From: a virus
Virus record (IMG/VR): IMGVR_UViG_3300020196_000026
Coordinates: 1-64,000 of that record
DNA length: 64,000 nt
Strand: one strand, 5' to 3'
Positions within the stretch are counted from its first letter, which is position 1; the number at the start of each line of letters is the position of its first letter. Shown here piece after piece: positions 30,052 to 39,200 of the stretch. Under the pieces are notes generated by a model. It did not search any database and was not told where the DNA came from. It saw nothing but the letters and a program-made list of their open reading frames with translations. Both the position numbers and the translations under genes were made by a program.

Positions 30052-30282
30052 ATGTTAAAAGCTAAGGAAAATGTTAAAATTGGAAATTTGGCACTCACCA
30101 TCCGCTCTAATGAGATCTGCGTATTTACAGATTCAAGTGGAGCTGTTTTGGCTAAGATTTCTATTGGGCATAATTGTCGTATATCCAAAGCCCCAATTTT
30201 CATTCAGGCTCCCGTGAATATTCGAGTGTCCCGAAAACCGGCACCAAGGGTGTCTAATGTGGCGGGAACACATGTTGTTTGA
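30052..30282 (+). CDS. Small beta-rich protein
   Basis: A 76-residue protein preceded by AAGGA. It appears all-strand (KIGNLALTIRSNEICVFT, then IFIQAPVNIRVSRKP). The ending has a faint likeness to the RNA-binding regulator CsrA (APKEVxVxR), but length and spacing do not fit well, so I do not assign it. It begins a run of small genes after the tmRNA. Confidence 0.6.
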   Translation: MLKAKENVKIGNLALTIRSNEICVFTDSSGAVLAKISIGHNCRISKAPIFIQAPVNIRVSRKPAPRVSNVAGTHVV

Positions 30283-30315
30283 AAGTCAATAGAAAAATCT
30301 TTCAAAGGACAAAGA

Positions 30316-31002
30316 ATGAACATATTTGCAGTACATAACGATCCAATAGTATCAGCTTGCACTCTGTGCGATAAACATATATTAAAGATGATTGTGGAGA
30401 CCGCCCAGCTGTTGTCCACAGCAAAACGGCTATTGGATGGAACTCTAGTTATAGGTAAGAGCGCAACCGGCAGAAACGTCAAGCGTTGGAAGCTGGCTGA
30501 TGTAGACTTAGAGGCAGTAATCTACCAGGCTGGCTATGTAGACCACCCATCTGCAATCTGGTGTCGTAGCACAGACTCCAATTACTGGTGGCTACAAGCG
30601 CACGGTTGGGCCATGTGTCAAGAGTACACTCGTAGGTATGGTAAGACGCACAAAACTCAAGCAGTGATGGAGGTCCTTAGCCGTAAACCGGATAATATCC
30701 GTATAGGTACTTTGGAATCGTTTGCCCTAGCTATGCCAGATGAATTTAAATTGCCTGATTCGGTAGATGCCTATCGAAATTATTACATCAAGGCAAAGTC
30801 TCGATTTGCTTACTGGAAAGACCAATACACGGTTCCATATTGGTTCTGGGAAGGCTGTAAGAAAGAAGGAGTAGTCTTTAAGAATGACTCTCCGGATCTG
30901 GATTATCTGATGAGCATTACTCAAAATACGCAACACGAGCAAACAACTACTCAAAACCACAATCACTATTTGTCTAGGCTTAAACTATTAATTAATACTT
31001 AA
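30316..31002 (+). CDS. Conserved phage protein (CDKHxxKM / ALAMPDE family)
   Basis: A 228-residue protein preceded by AAAGGA. It belongs to a family I know from large phages: CDKHILKMIVETAQLLSTA near residues 18-36, HPSAIWCRSTDSNYWWL near 77-93, YGKTHKTQ, FALAMPDEF and YRNYY. The conserved His, Lys, Glu and Trp positions suggest a nucleic-acid or nucleotide enzyme. It is sometimes grouped loosely with DNA glycosylases, which I cannot confirm. No membrane segment. Confidence 0.75.
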   Translation: MNIFAVHNDPIVSACTLCDKHILKMIVETAQLLSTAKRLLDGTLVIGKSATGRNVKRWKLADVDLEAVIYQAGYVDHPSAIWCRSTDSNYWWLQAHGWAMCQEYTRRYGKTHKTQAVMEVLSRKPDNIRIGTLESFALAMPDEFKLPDSVDAYRNYYIKAKSRFAYWKDQYTVPYWFWEGCKKEGVVFKNDSPDLDYLMSITQNTQHEQTTTQNHNHYLSRLKLLINT

Positions 31003-31042
31003 AGACAACGCTAATATTGTTAAAATAATTTACGGACTATTT

Positions 31043-31294
31043 ATGTCAGAACTAACCCTAAAGCCGGATGGATTCGAAGACGCTTTTATTGGAACAATGA
31101 ATCGCTGCGGTCAGCCGACTGTACTGATTTACGACTACGACAAAGCTGTAGAGCTGCTCATAACTCGAGATAAGATGTCCTACGAAGAAGCCGAAGAGTA
31201 CATGGAGTTTAATGTTATTGGAGCCTGGGTAGGAGCTGGCACTCCCGGCTTTCTGCGAAGATGCACTTTAGAAGAGGCGGAAGATAAAGAATGA
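31043..31294 (+). CDS. Conserved small phage protein (DGFEDAFIG family)
   Basis: An 83-residue protein. The pattern DGFEDAFIG, VLIYDYDKAVELL, MSYEEAEEYMEFNVIGAWVG is widely conserved in phages as I recall, with no known role. Small soluble alpha/beta fold. It overlaps the next gene by ATGA. Confidence 0.75.
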   Translation: MSELTLKPDGFEDAFIGTMNRCGQPTVLIYDYDKAVELLITRDKMSYEEAEEYMEFNVIGAWVGAGTPGFLRRCTLEEAEDKE

Positions 31295-31488
31295 ATGACC
31301 CAATTGTGGTAATTATTGTCTGTATTATTGGAGTTATAACACTAGGGGTTTCAGTGTGGCGTATCAATCAAAAGATTAAACAGCTAGAGTCTAGTATTTG
31401 TCGCATAAATAAAAATACTCAGAACATCTGGACCATATTACCCCATGTCAAGGATTTTAATGATAAAACATCAAAGGAGAAAGTGTGA
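31291..31488 (+). CDS. Small single-helix membrane protein with coiled coil
   Basis: A 65-residue protein with one N-terminal membrane helix (about 4-24, IVVIIVCIIGVITLGVSVW) followed by a coiled-coil-like segment (27-45). It resembles i-spanin or membrane-anchored accessory proteins in layout only. Overlaps the next gene. Confidence 0.55.
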   Translation: MNDPIVVIIVCIIGVITLGVSVWRINQKIKQLESSICRINKNTQNIWTILPHVKDFNDKTSKEKV

Positions 31489-31739
31489 ATAATGATACAA
31501 CGTGCAAGGACGAGTCGTTTTTGGAGCTGCAAAATGAATGCACCAAACTGGCGCAGCGAAATACGATATTAGTGTGTGAGATTGAAACGTTGAGAGATGA
31601 AGTCAAAAAGATTATCACCGAGCGTAACGAGGCGCGGCGGAAAGTGTGCAAGCTTCTTGCAAGTGACGTACCTCCGCCCTCTGTTCATGAACGAGATCCA
31701 ATCGTACACGCCGCTGCTTTTGGGTGGGACTGTTTTTAA
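31485..31739 (+). CDS. Small coiled-coil protein
   Basis: An 84-residue protein from GTG 31485, preceded by AAAGGAG. A coiled coil spans about residues 7-54. The end (HERDPIVHAAAFGWDCF) looks like a short conserved tail. Unknown role. Confidence 0.55.
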   Translation: MNNDTTCKDESFLELQNECTKLAQRNTILVCEIETLRDEVKKIITERNEARRKVCKLLASDVPPPSVHERDPIVHAAAFGWDCF

Positions 31740-31759
31740 TAAAATAGAAGGAAACAATA

Positions 31760-31963
31760 ATGCATCATTTATCTACAACAGAGATAGTCCAAAAGTTACA
31801 AGAGTCTTGTGAAACTCATTCAGACTTAAAAGACTTACTGAAACTTGCAGCAGATAGATTGATTTGGCAAGAGGATCGCTACAGGTCGTTGTCTACTTTG
31901 GTGTGGGGTTCTTCAACATCCAAACCAATCTTCACTTTAAGGTCAGTGCATGCAAAAAGTTAA
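31760..31963 (+). CDS. Small helical protein
   Basis: A 67-residue protein preceded by AAGGAAA. Two helices are likely (residues 5-34 and 38-50). No family recognised. Overlaps the next gene by 14 nt. Confidence 0.5.
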   Translation: MHHLSTTEIVQKLQESCETHSDLKDLLKLAADRLIWQEDRYRSLSTLVWGSSTSKPIFTLRSVHAKS

Positions 31964-32420
31964 AATTCTGGCTCGTAATGTCAAGCCTTATTTTTATGCA
32001 CTTAAGTGCTATATAAATGAAGATCAGGACAAACCCATCTATAATCAAATAGTTGGAATAAAGTGGTGCCGCCTTGGAGACAATATATTGTGGTTTATGT
32101 TGCAAACCCATAACTTTTTTTCTGCTGCACCCGATGATGAGCTGGAGCTGGTGGAGGTTGATCCAGGAGAGGACCATTGCAATAAACCCCCTTTTGAATT
32201 ACCGCCACGACCAGAGTTGTCAGAGTCTATCTTTGAGAGAGCTATAGTTGCTAAAAAAGGTAACGATATAGAGCTCCTAAAAAAGACAATACAAGAGTTT
32301 GAGGAGCTGGTGATCAAAGAGCGACATGAGCTTGCACGAACAAATAAAAAACTTGTTGAGATGGGCATTCTATTGACGCAAATTTTGCATGGAAAGACAG
32401 ATGTCAAAATATCAACTTAA
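31950..32420 (+). CDS. Unknown protein with C-terminal coiled coil
   Basis: A 156-residue protein. The N-terminal half is a mixed fold (VKPYFYALKCYI, IVGIKWCRLGDNILWF). Residues 72-90 are acidic and Pro-rich, and the rest is a coiled coil (about 100-145). The weak start context sits inside the previous gene. Function unknown. Confidence 0.55.
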   Translation: MQKVKILARNVKPYFYALKCYINEDQDKPIYNQIVGIKWCRLGDNILWFMLQTHNFFSAAPDDELELVEVDPGEDHCNKPPFELPPRPELSESIFERAIVAKKGNDIELLKKTIQEFEELVIKERHELARTNKKLVEMGILLTQILHGKTDVKIST

Positions 32421-32443
32421 CAGTTGGACTTATTGGATAATCT

Positions 32444-32764
32444 ATGAAAAGCCTCAAGGCAAAGGCTGAGTGCAAGATGGATAATCCCATGGAAGTAGAT
32501 CCTATTGCTAAGGTTCTAAAGCGCCTAGCAGACATGGAGGATAAGATTCACGGTGCGCCTTGGAAATCCAATATTTTTCGCAGAGCCTATGAGCACATAA
32601 TTGCACAAGAGAAACAATTGATTACTTTAAAGCTAAAAATAGAGGACCTAGAAGGGGAGAAGCAGGGGTTAAAGCGTTGTACCCTCTGTGGTCTTATACG
32701 TACTCCGGTAAATTGCCACAATGACTGCTACGGTTGTTCAAAAGCGCAATATGGAGATTTATAA
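32444..32764 (+). CDS. Coiled-coil protein with C-terminal zinc ribbon
   Basis: A 106-residue protein. Residues 10-78 are helical; the end has CTLCG, then CHNDCYGC (about residues 83-101), a CxxC pair pattern consistent with zinc binding. Probably a small nucleic-acid or protein-binding factor. Confidence 0.6.
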   Translation: MKSLKAKAECKMDNPMEVDPIAKVLKRLADMEDKIHGAPWKSNIFRRAYEHIIAQEKQLITLKLKIEDLEGEKQGLKRCTLCGLIRTPVNCHNDCYGCSKAQYGDL

Positions 32765-32830
32765 AATGCCGTTGTATAAATAAGTAGTTAGAATCAAAAC
32801 TAAAGAACTCTGTAAAAAGTTAGGCAGCCA

Positions 32831-33136
32831 ATGAAACCATTCTCTTCATTTTGGACATATCTAGGCGGTATACGCTGGAGATTTCGATTTGTTAGATCGA
32901 ATGAAATTCCCAACGATCGGTGGGCAGACTGCAGCGATCCATCCGATCCTAAAAGGCAAATTAGGATCCGGCAAGTGCTTAGGGGCAAAGCTAAGCTCGA
33001 GACAATACTACACGAGGCTTTGCATGCTCAGTGGCCAGAAGATTCAGAAGAACGAATTACGCGCCACGGCAAAGAGTTATCGCAGATTCTGTGGCGCTGT
33101 GGCTACAGACAGATAGAAGATCACGACGGACACTAA
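32831..33136 (+). CDS. HExxH zincin-type phage protein
   Basis: A 101-residue protein. The segment LETILHEALHAQWPED contains HEALH at residues 61-65, the zinc-binding helix of zincin metallopeptidases; a further His (RHGKEL, about residue 79) is a candidate third ligand. The strand IRIRQVLRGKAKLETILHE fits the SprT-like or small phage zincin pattern. Short stand-alone versions are common in phages and often have no known target. Confidence 0.7.
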   Translation: MKPFSSFWTYLGGIRWRFRFVRSNEIPNDRWADCSDPSDPKRQIRIRQVLRGKAKLETILHEALHAQWPEDSEERITRHGKELSQILWRCGYRQIEDHDGH

Positions 33137-33158
33137 ATCAACAATCACAATCACAATT

Positions 33159-33473
33159 ATGGAAAAACCTTCAAAAACTCAAACTCTCAAAGATTGCTCT
33201 GGAAGTTTAACAGAATATAACTCGTTGCTGGAAGCTATGGCTAAATTGGAGGAAGACACACGTGTTATTGTTTACGAACGAGATATGCTTACAAAGGTAG
33301 TCGATGTTTTGCAAGAAGAGCTCAAAATTTGCCGTGATGAAAAGTTAAGTGTTAAAAACAGTTTGAGTGATTTAGAGCAAAAATTTGAAAAAATGTGTCA
33401 AATTATTGAAGATCTTTTTGCTGCTCAGCTTAAATTGAGCACTCAGCTTGACAGTAACCCAAATCCAGACTAA
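33159..33473 (+). CDS. Coiled-coil protein
   Basis: A 104-residue protein that is almost entirely helical with heptad leucines (about 18-96). No signal peptide or membrane segment. Possible structural or scaffold-like role, unproved. Confidence 0.55.
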   Translation: MEKPSKTQTLKDCSGSLTEYNSLLEAMAKLEEDTRVIVYERDMLTKVVDVLQEELKICRDEKLSVKNSLSDLEQKFEKMCQIIEDLFAAQLKLSTQLDSNPNPD

Positions 33474-33483
33474 TGTTCAATCT

Positions 33484-33846
33484 ATGCAAGCAAATAACTT
33501 TGATTCAAAAGCTGTTTACGATCCCAGAGATCCACATATTTATCGGACGTTTTATGCCCAGATGCTTACACAAACTATTGCCGCTAAGCTACATGAGCAG
33601 TGGTGCGAGTGGGCAGCAAGTATGATTGACCAGGGCTATATCGTTTCGACAGAGGTAGAGAACTTGATGAAGCTGTTTGTGCCGTTTAATCAGCTTAATC
33701 CGGAAGATCAGTACAACCATATGGTGCGGGCTGACAAGATCGTATCTGAGTTCCTAAACTGGAAGCTCGTAGATCAGGCCCTCAAGCGAGGCGGTCCTAA
33801 GAAGGGAGATAACAAAGGTGGCGAAATCAAAAAGCAGCGCAGTTAA
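33484..33846 (+). CDS. Unknown helical protein
   Basis: A 120-residue protein; ATG 33484 is preferred to a TTG 36 nt upstream that lies in the previous gene. Helical body with Trp/Glu clusters (LHEQWCEWAASMIDQ) and a basic Gly/Lys-rich tail (RGGPKKGDNKGG). It overlaps the next gene by 29 nt. The basic tail may bind nucleic acid. Confidence 0.6.
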   Translation: MQANNFDSKAVYDPRDPHIYRTFYAQMLTQTIAAKLHEQWCEWAASMIDQGYIVSTEVENLMKLFVPFNQLNPEDQYNHMVRADKIVSEFLNWKLVDQALKRGGPKKGDNKGGEIKKQRS

Positions 33847-34165
33847 TTTCGATACGCCTTTAAAGCCATTTGGTGCTCAGCTTTATTTCTTTGAGGAGGA
33901 TACAAACCTCACTCCTTACTTAAAGCTTGCTGAAGCCCCAGTATGCAAGGACGAAATCTACGGCCAAACAATGGAACAATTATTAGCCCAGTTGGCAGTC
34001 ATGAACCAGCTGCTAGGATCTATTGAACTATTGCGTACTACCGTATTTGATAAGAATGATAAGCCCATCTCCCCTAAGGACAAGCTTACTCTACAGAACG
34101 TCATTGAAACAGTAGGCATCCTAAAGGATGTTATTGTTGAAAAATTTGGATCGAGGGTCCGATGA
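33818..34165 (+). CDS. Unknown helical protein
   Basis: A 115-residue protein from GTG 33818, preceded by AAAGGTGG inside the previous gene. A helical region spans about 45-110 (MEQLLAQLAVMNQLLGSIEL). It overlaps the deaminase-like gene by ATGA, so all three are likely co-translated. Confidence 0.6.
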   Translation: MAKSKSSAVNFDTPLKPFGAQLYFFEEDTNLTPYLKLAEAPVCKDEIYGQTMEQLLAQLAVMNQLLGSIELLRTTVFDKNDKPISPKDKLTLQNVIETVGILKDVIVEKFGSRVR

Positions 34166-34632
34166 CTGCGCTCTTTCGAGATATGGAATTAGACCCTATC
34201 TGTCGGGATCTTAAGATTCGTCGTTTTGTTGAACAAGCTTTACCGGCTTGCTTAGAAATACCTCGTACCAAAAAGCACGTTAGTCTGATTGTGCGTAAGG
34301 GCAGAGTTCTGGCTGTAGGCACAAATGCTTTTAAAGGGCATCCTATAGCTAGCAGAATAGGTTATCGTTTTGGAGAGCAGCATAGTGAATTAAACGCTTT
34401 TCTTAAATGCGCAAAAAAGAATAAACTTACTTTAATTAATGTGCGATTTAATAAAAATCAGCAAATGCGCATGGCTAGACCGTGTGCATTATGTTTACCT
34501 TGGTGCTCGGGTATTTTTGAGGAAATCTATTACACTTGTCCAGATAGCACTATACGCAAACTTGACAATAAAGTAATAGTTGGGCATAATCTTGGCATTG
34601 GTATTGAAATGCCAGTTAGTGTAGGCTCTTAG
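34162..34632 (+). CDS. Cytidine/dCMP deaminase-like protein
   Basis: A 156-residue protein with the zinc deaminase signature: HSE at residues 74-76 (zinc ligand His, catalytic Glu) and PCALC at 107-111 (two Cys ligands). A central strand (VSLIVRKGRVLAVGTNAF) fits the fold. It would deaminate a cytosine nucleotide or a related base; dCMP deaminases supply dUMP for phage DNA synthesis. Substrate not certain. A terminator overlaps its stop codon. Confidence 0.75.
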   Translation: MTALFRDMELDPICRDLKIRRFVEQALPACLEIPRTKKHVSLIVRKGRVLAVGTNAFKGHPIASRIGYRFGEQHSELNAFLKCAKKNKLTLINVRFNKNQQMRMARPCALCLPWCSGIFEEIYYTCPDSTIRKLDNKVIVGHNLGIGIEMPVSVGS

Positions 34633-34647
34633 TTGGAGCCTTTTTTT
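34623..34647 (+). terminator. Terminator overlapping a stop codon
   Basis: A 7-bp stem, AGGCTCT with GGAGCCT (one wobble), has the TAG stop in its loop and seven T after it. It ends the accessory gene region. Confidence 0.85.
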
Positions 34648-34656
34648 AGATATCAG

Positions 34657-34685
34657 TTGTTGTCGTTCACACATTTTGGTATAAT
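34657..34685 (+). promoter_or_regulatory. Sigma70-type promoter
   Basis: TTGTTG (34657-34662), a 17-nt spacer and TATAAT (34680-34685), directly after a terminator and 36 nt before the next ATG. This is the clearest host-type promoter in the window. Confidence 0.8.
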
Positions 34686-34720
34686 CCGCCTTTCAAGATA
34701 ACTTTTAGGAGACTTAAATA

Positions 34721-35446
34721 ATGGGTTCATTTACCTCAGCCACAGCAACATTAATTATGAAGGCCTTGTTCCCTGGTGATGCTAGTATTCCAACCAACGG
34801 AAGCCTCGTCCCGATTACCGCAAGTTCTACACAAAACACCGCCTACAAAATTTACAATAGCAACGGCAGCGCAGGCCAAATTGGTATTTTTTGTAGCTCT
34901 AGTGCTAATGTATATCACGCTTGCCATCTCATCAAAGGCTCTAATGATGCATCTAGCAATCCGACTCCGAACGGCATGACCGATTCGAACTTTACAACGA
35001 ATACGGCGTTAGGCGGCATCAGTGGTAGCGCCGGCAACGCGGGCAACCTGAGTTGGCCGCAGGATCTCGCAAGCAACTATAAAGATTATAAGGGTAGGTC
35101 GATGGTCGCAAGTTCGCCAACGCCCTCCGGAAATCACACTTGGATTGGCTGGGCGCTGAGCGAGACCGGAAATAAGGGGCAAGCGATATCTACAGGTCAA
35201 ATCGGTTTCCCTACGCTCGCCACGACCGCCGGCCCCACGGATATTTGGGGATTTTGCATTACCGCTCAGGGTACATCTGCTGGCGCTGACGTAGCTGCTC
35301 CCGTCAGTGGTAGTAATCTTGTTAGTGCAAACTCCTCTGGCGCGCCAATAATTGTTGCTTACGGCGATCTCTCCTCTGCTCGTCGGCTGACGGCTGGCGA
35401 TACCCCAGTATTTGCCACCGGTGCAATCACTATTACCCTTGAATAA
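34721..35446 (+). CDS. Probable virion surface protein
   Basis: A 241-residue Ser/Thr/Ala/Gly-rich protein with no charged clusters, typical of beta-rich phage coat, tail or decoration proteins. The end VAYGDLSSARRLTAGDTPVF then GAITITLE recalls phage tail or fibre-linked proteins. It has its own strong promoter and the AGGAG site, so high expression is expected. The segment 34960-35260 is richer in G, C and CpG than its surroundings, suggesting an exchanged module. Confidence 0.65.
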   Translation: MGSFTSATATLIMKALFPGDASIPTNGSLVPITASSTQNTAYKIYNSNGSAGQIGIFCSSSANVYHACHLIKGSNDASSNPTPNGMTDSNFTTNTALGGISGSAGNAGNLSWPQDLASNYKDYKGRSMVASSPTPSGNHTWIGWALSETGNKGQAISTGQIGFPTLATTAGPTDIWGFCITAQGTSAGADVAAPVSGSNLVSANSSGAPIIVAYGDLSSARRLTAGDTPVFATGAITITLE

Positions 35447-35452
35447 AGCCTA

Positions 35453-35860
35453 ATGCCAATAGATCCCGCTAAGCTTCTTGAGTTGCTTACAGCACTTGCT
35501 GCGGGAGGAATTGTAACAGTAATAGTCAAAGCTTTAGTGAATAGAAATAAGAATAAAGCTGAGGCTAAAAGGATTTCTGTGGAAGGCGAAGTGGCTATAG
35601 TTGAAGTTGCTATGAAGATGGCGGATAAGTTACAAAACTCTCTTAGGAATCTTGAAGAAAAAACTGAAGATCTTGCTCGTAAAAATTTAAAACTAGAACA
35701 AGAACTATCTGAACTTCGTATTTCAAACATTAATTTATTACGTGAAGTTGAGGCCCTTAAAAGACAGAATGATGATCTCGAGCGAACGTGTAGTGTGTTA
35801 ATTAAAGAAAATACTAACTTAAAGATTGAATTAGAAAACTGCATTAAAAAGGAAATATAA
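35453..35860 (+). CDS. Membrane-anchored coiled-coil protein
   Basis: A 135-residue protein with one N-terminal hydrophobic helix (about 9-27) followed by a basic segment and a long coiled coil (about 50-130). It starts 6 nt after the previous stop. The layout resembles i-spanin-like or tethering proteins; not assigned. Confidence 0.6.
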   Translation: MPIDPAKLLELLTALAAGGIVTVIVKALVNRNKNKAEAKRISVEGEVAIVEVAMKMADKLQNSLRNLEEKTEDLARKNLKLEQELSELRISNINLLREVEALKRQNDDLERTCSVLIKENTNLKIELENCIKKEI

Positions 35861-35862
35861 AT

Positions 35863-35991
35863 ATGGAAGTAATCTTTTCATCAGCACTTGGTACGGTTTT
35901 TTACACTGTCGCTGTTTTTGTAGCCGGTGCCCTTATTGGCAAGCCGCTTTGGGACTGGATTTCAGCTAAGTTGCCCTGGAATAAGAAGTAA
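35863..35991 (+). CDS. 42-residue single-helix membrane protein
   Basis: Starts 2 nt after the previous stop and is preceded by AAAAGGAAA. One hydrophobic helix (about 8-26) and the motif GKPLWDWISAKLPWNKK at the end. Similar tiny proteins recur in phage structural regions, as I recall. Role unknown. Confidence 0.65.
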   Translation: MEVIFSSALGTVFYTVAVFVAGALIGKPLWDWISAKLPWNKK

Positions 35992-36013
35992 CTAGAGAGT
36001 TCAGTAAATTCTA

Positions 36014-36021
36014 GCTATAAT
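36014..36021 (+). promoter_or_regulatory. GCTATAAT -10 box overlapping a hairpin
   Basis: TATAAT at 36016-36021, preceded by AGC. A GGGCCGTC/GACGGCCC hairpin begins 2 nt after it, so the expected start site falls inside the hairpin. No clear -35. Confidence 0.55.
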
Positions 36022-36022
36022 A

Positions 36023-36054
36023 GGGCCGTCTATTGGACGGCCCTATACTTTTTA
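36023..36054 (+). terminator. Terminator hairpin
   Basis: GGGCCGTC pairs with GACGGCCC, followed by TATACTTTTT. It ends the upstream operon and sits over the putative start site of the next. Confidence 0.75.
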
Positions 36055-36066
36055 GAAGATCCACAT

Positions 36067-36267
36067 ATGGCAAAGAAAAAGAGAAACAATATGTCAGAAA
36101 ACGAAATACCCGAAGAGCAAGTTGATACTGCTACACCGGAGGCTTCTGCAGTAGTAGAACCTGAGCCCACGCCAGAGCCAGAAGTTCAATCTGAACCTGC
36201 TGTTACAGAGCCTGCGCCTGTAGTCGTTAATAAGAACGCTGGTAAAATTATTCCAACTGTTTTTTAA
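36067..36267 (+). CDS. Small disordered acidic protein
   Basis: A 66-residue protein: a basic start (MAKKKRNN), then a Glu/Pro/Val-rich low-complexity stretch and a short hydrophobic end (KIIPTVF). Probably disordered. It lies 11 nt before the first giant protein, so it may be a small partner of it. Confidence 0.55.
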   Translation: MAKKKRNNMSENEIPEEQVDTATPEASAVVEPEPTPEPEVQSEPAVTEPAPVVVNKNAGKIIPTVF

Positions 36268-36278
36268 GGTAGGTTTAA

Positions 36279-39200
36279 ATGCCTACGATTTATCTAGGCG
36301 TTAACCAAAGCTTTTCAGCCTCTGGTATAACAGCCCAAGGCTCTATTGATTCTACCTCAGGGTCGACGCTAGGCACTATTTTGCCATGCCCCGGGGTGTT
36401 TCCTTGTACTATACGTGCAAAGTCAACAGTAAAAGGATCTAGCACAGCTGTGGTCGAAGCTGTTTATTCTGGGCCAAATCATATAGTATTAAAAGAAACA
36501 TTACATGATTATATACCTGCATCTGGAGCTAGAATTCGAATTGAGAACAAGGGTATAGGTGTTAAGGTAGTCGGAGGGACCTATATAGAGAGTTTAAACT
36601 TCACTCTTACTCCTGTATTAAAACCTTACACTTATGAACCATATCGAAGCATTTCCCTCAACGGCTTGCCTGCGGAATTATTTGCTGGCACTCCTCCAAC
36701 CGGGGCAGTTACCCTTAACGGAAACCCAAATAATCCAGATGATCCGCTTAACGTTTTTTCTAACTTTAATGGCTTTCAATATACTTTTGCTGAGGGTCAA
36801 TTAAGCGAAGCTTGCAATATTCTTTGGACCGGAGGAACTACAGGGAATCCACCATTAGCTATAAACGTTTCTGGACTTTGGACAAACGACCGCGCTCAAT
36901 ATGTACTGGATTCAGGTGATACCCTATTACCTTATTACACTCCAGTAAATATTAAATATCCTCTCTTTACTGCAGGGGAAAGTCCAGAACTTTGGATTAT
37001 AGACTACGATCCTGGAGGTGAGTCGTATTATGATCCTGAGGCAAATAATAGATCCGCCTCTAATCTTATTGCTGTTAATAATGCTCCAGATTTTAACTGT
37101 TTTGATTCTACTACTAAACGTTTAAAAGCATCTACTTTTGGTACTCAAAGTCATCCTAACTTTATTAAATCTCTGTGTGCTTTACGAACGGAAGAGTCTT
37201 CTTATGCAGGATTTTCATATTTAGGAATCAAATCAAATTTAAGTTTGTTTTTAGGGGCTTTTGCAAATATCGGAGTTCCTATAGATTCGGATTGGCCTAT
37301 AAAGTTTTTTCAATTTTATGACTACGCTGCGGGTGGTACATCCCCAAAAAATATAGCTCCAACAAAGCCATCAATAGGCATTAATACAAATATAGTTAGT
37401 GTATACGCTAACATTGGAATCCCACAAACACTTAATGCCTTATGGGAAAAATCTAGTCCTACTGGTTTAAGACATAGTCGTTACAGCGACATTAAAGCTA
37501 CGCAATACGGCTATGTATTGCTTAACGAAGACACTAAACATTTAGAGTTTATGTTTACCGCACATGTAGATCCTTGGATGGAATCTGCTGAAGCACAAGT
37601 AATAAATAAACTTATGCGTGCACCTCCAAGAAGTGCGGATCACCTTCCTGCTCTTAATATGATGCTAGGCTGTGATCCTCGTACTGGAACAGCGGGCGAA
37701 TCTTTATATAAGGTTAATGATGTAACTATACGTGGGTGGCTTGATACAGATCAGATTATACACGGCGGTGGAGGGCACGTCATTGCTCTTGGTACATACA
37801 ATGGCGCCATAGTCAACAACGGCAAAGTTACAGTTTGGGGCAGCAATAGATGGGGCCAACTAGTTCTTCCAGAGCCGATGCGGAGTACTTCATTTACAAT
37901 TACAGACGTAGCAGTATCCAATGCTCCTCCGGTTTTAACAAATTCAAATGACTCTAATTTTTATTACACTGTTTATTCAGAAGAAGCTGCAGAAAAAGCT
38001 GCTAGAAGTTTTATCTACGGCCTATCTGGCAACGAAAATAATGTTTTTAAATTTAGTTATCCTGAGAGCTTTGATTATAGATACGGAGGGCACATCAACT
38101 ACGAGAATCTTCCAGGGCACGTTGTAGTTGTTACTTCGACTGGCCGTGTTTATGCTTGGGGAAACAACAAGTATTATCAGTGCGAAGTTCCAGATGATAT
38201 TAGCCTTGTTGACTCAGCTGGGAATATTAATACTACACAACTATTAGATCCCATTATAGAGGTATCTGCAGGCGCTTATCACACGGTAGCTCGCTCAAAG
38301 ACCGGCGTTATTTATGTGTGGGGGGCAGGAGGTCCTTGGGCGTCGCAGAATGATACGGCTATTATCGATGGCCGAGTTAGTATATCTAATCATAATGTAC
38401 GTCCAAATACTGGAACTCTAGCTTTTAATGCAACAAATACGACAGTACACTTTGGCCAAAGTATGTTGAAATTGGGCAGCGCTAGCGAAACTACACAGGG
38501 ATATGTAGGTTTAGCTACTCCAAGTGCAGCACCCATAGGACTCAGTAGCTACGCGAGTGACACTCATGCCACTTCATTGACTCCAAATTATACCGCTGTT
38601 TTTACAATAACAAAAAGTATAAAAGGAACACCCGTCGATATCGGGCAAAAAACTAATGCTGGATTTGCCCCTGTAGTCACGGATGACGCTGGTGGGGAAA
38701 ATTCGTCAAGAAGAATGAAGGGTATGATTGCAGCGGGGGCCTTTCATACTGCAATAATAGACAACCAGCTTAAGATACAGTGTGTAGGGGCGGGGCGCGG
38801 CCCCACCACCCAGCAAATGGCCCACCCCAATTCTAGTTATAGTTTCAATAATTCTACAATACCGCAGTGGGGTAGTAGCTACACTGATGGCGATGGCGGT
38901 GAATCAAGATTCTCCACTTATCCACACTATTGCCAAAGTCTTAGTCAATATAGAATTCCCGCCCCTAACGCCGACAACACCACTACAAGTGCTGGTTTAT
39001 TCAGGTATTCTGCCTTTGGCCAGAACAATCAGATACAAAGTAAATCCAAATACTTTCAAGATCTTCTATTTAAAAAAGTTATTTGTGGTCCATTTAGTAC
39101 ACATGGAATAATTTACTCTGCTTCTAAAATACCTCCCAGCGGCGGCACTGAAGTTTTTACAGCTAAGGACAAGGTTTGGCTTCACGGCCGTGTTGTATCC

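Noticed and set aside
30052-30282. CsrA homologue
   Set aside because: Only the last strand is similar; the length, spacing and start (CsrA begins MLxLTRK) do not fit.
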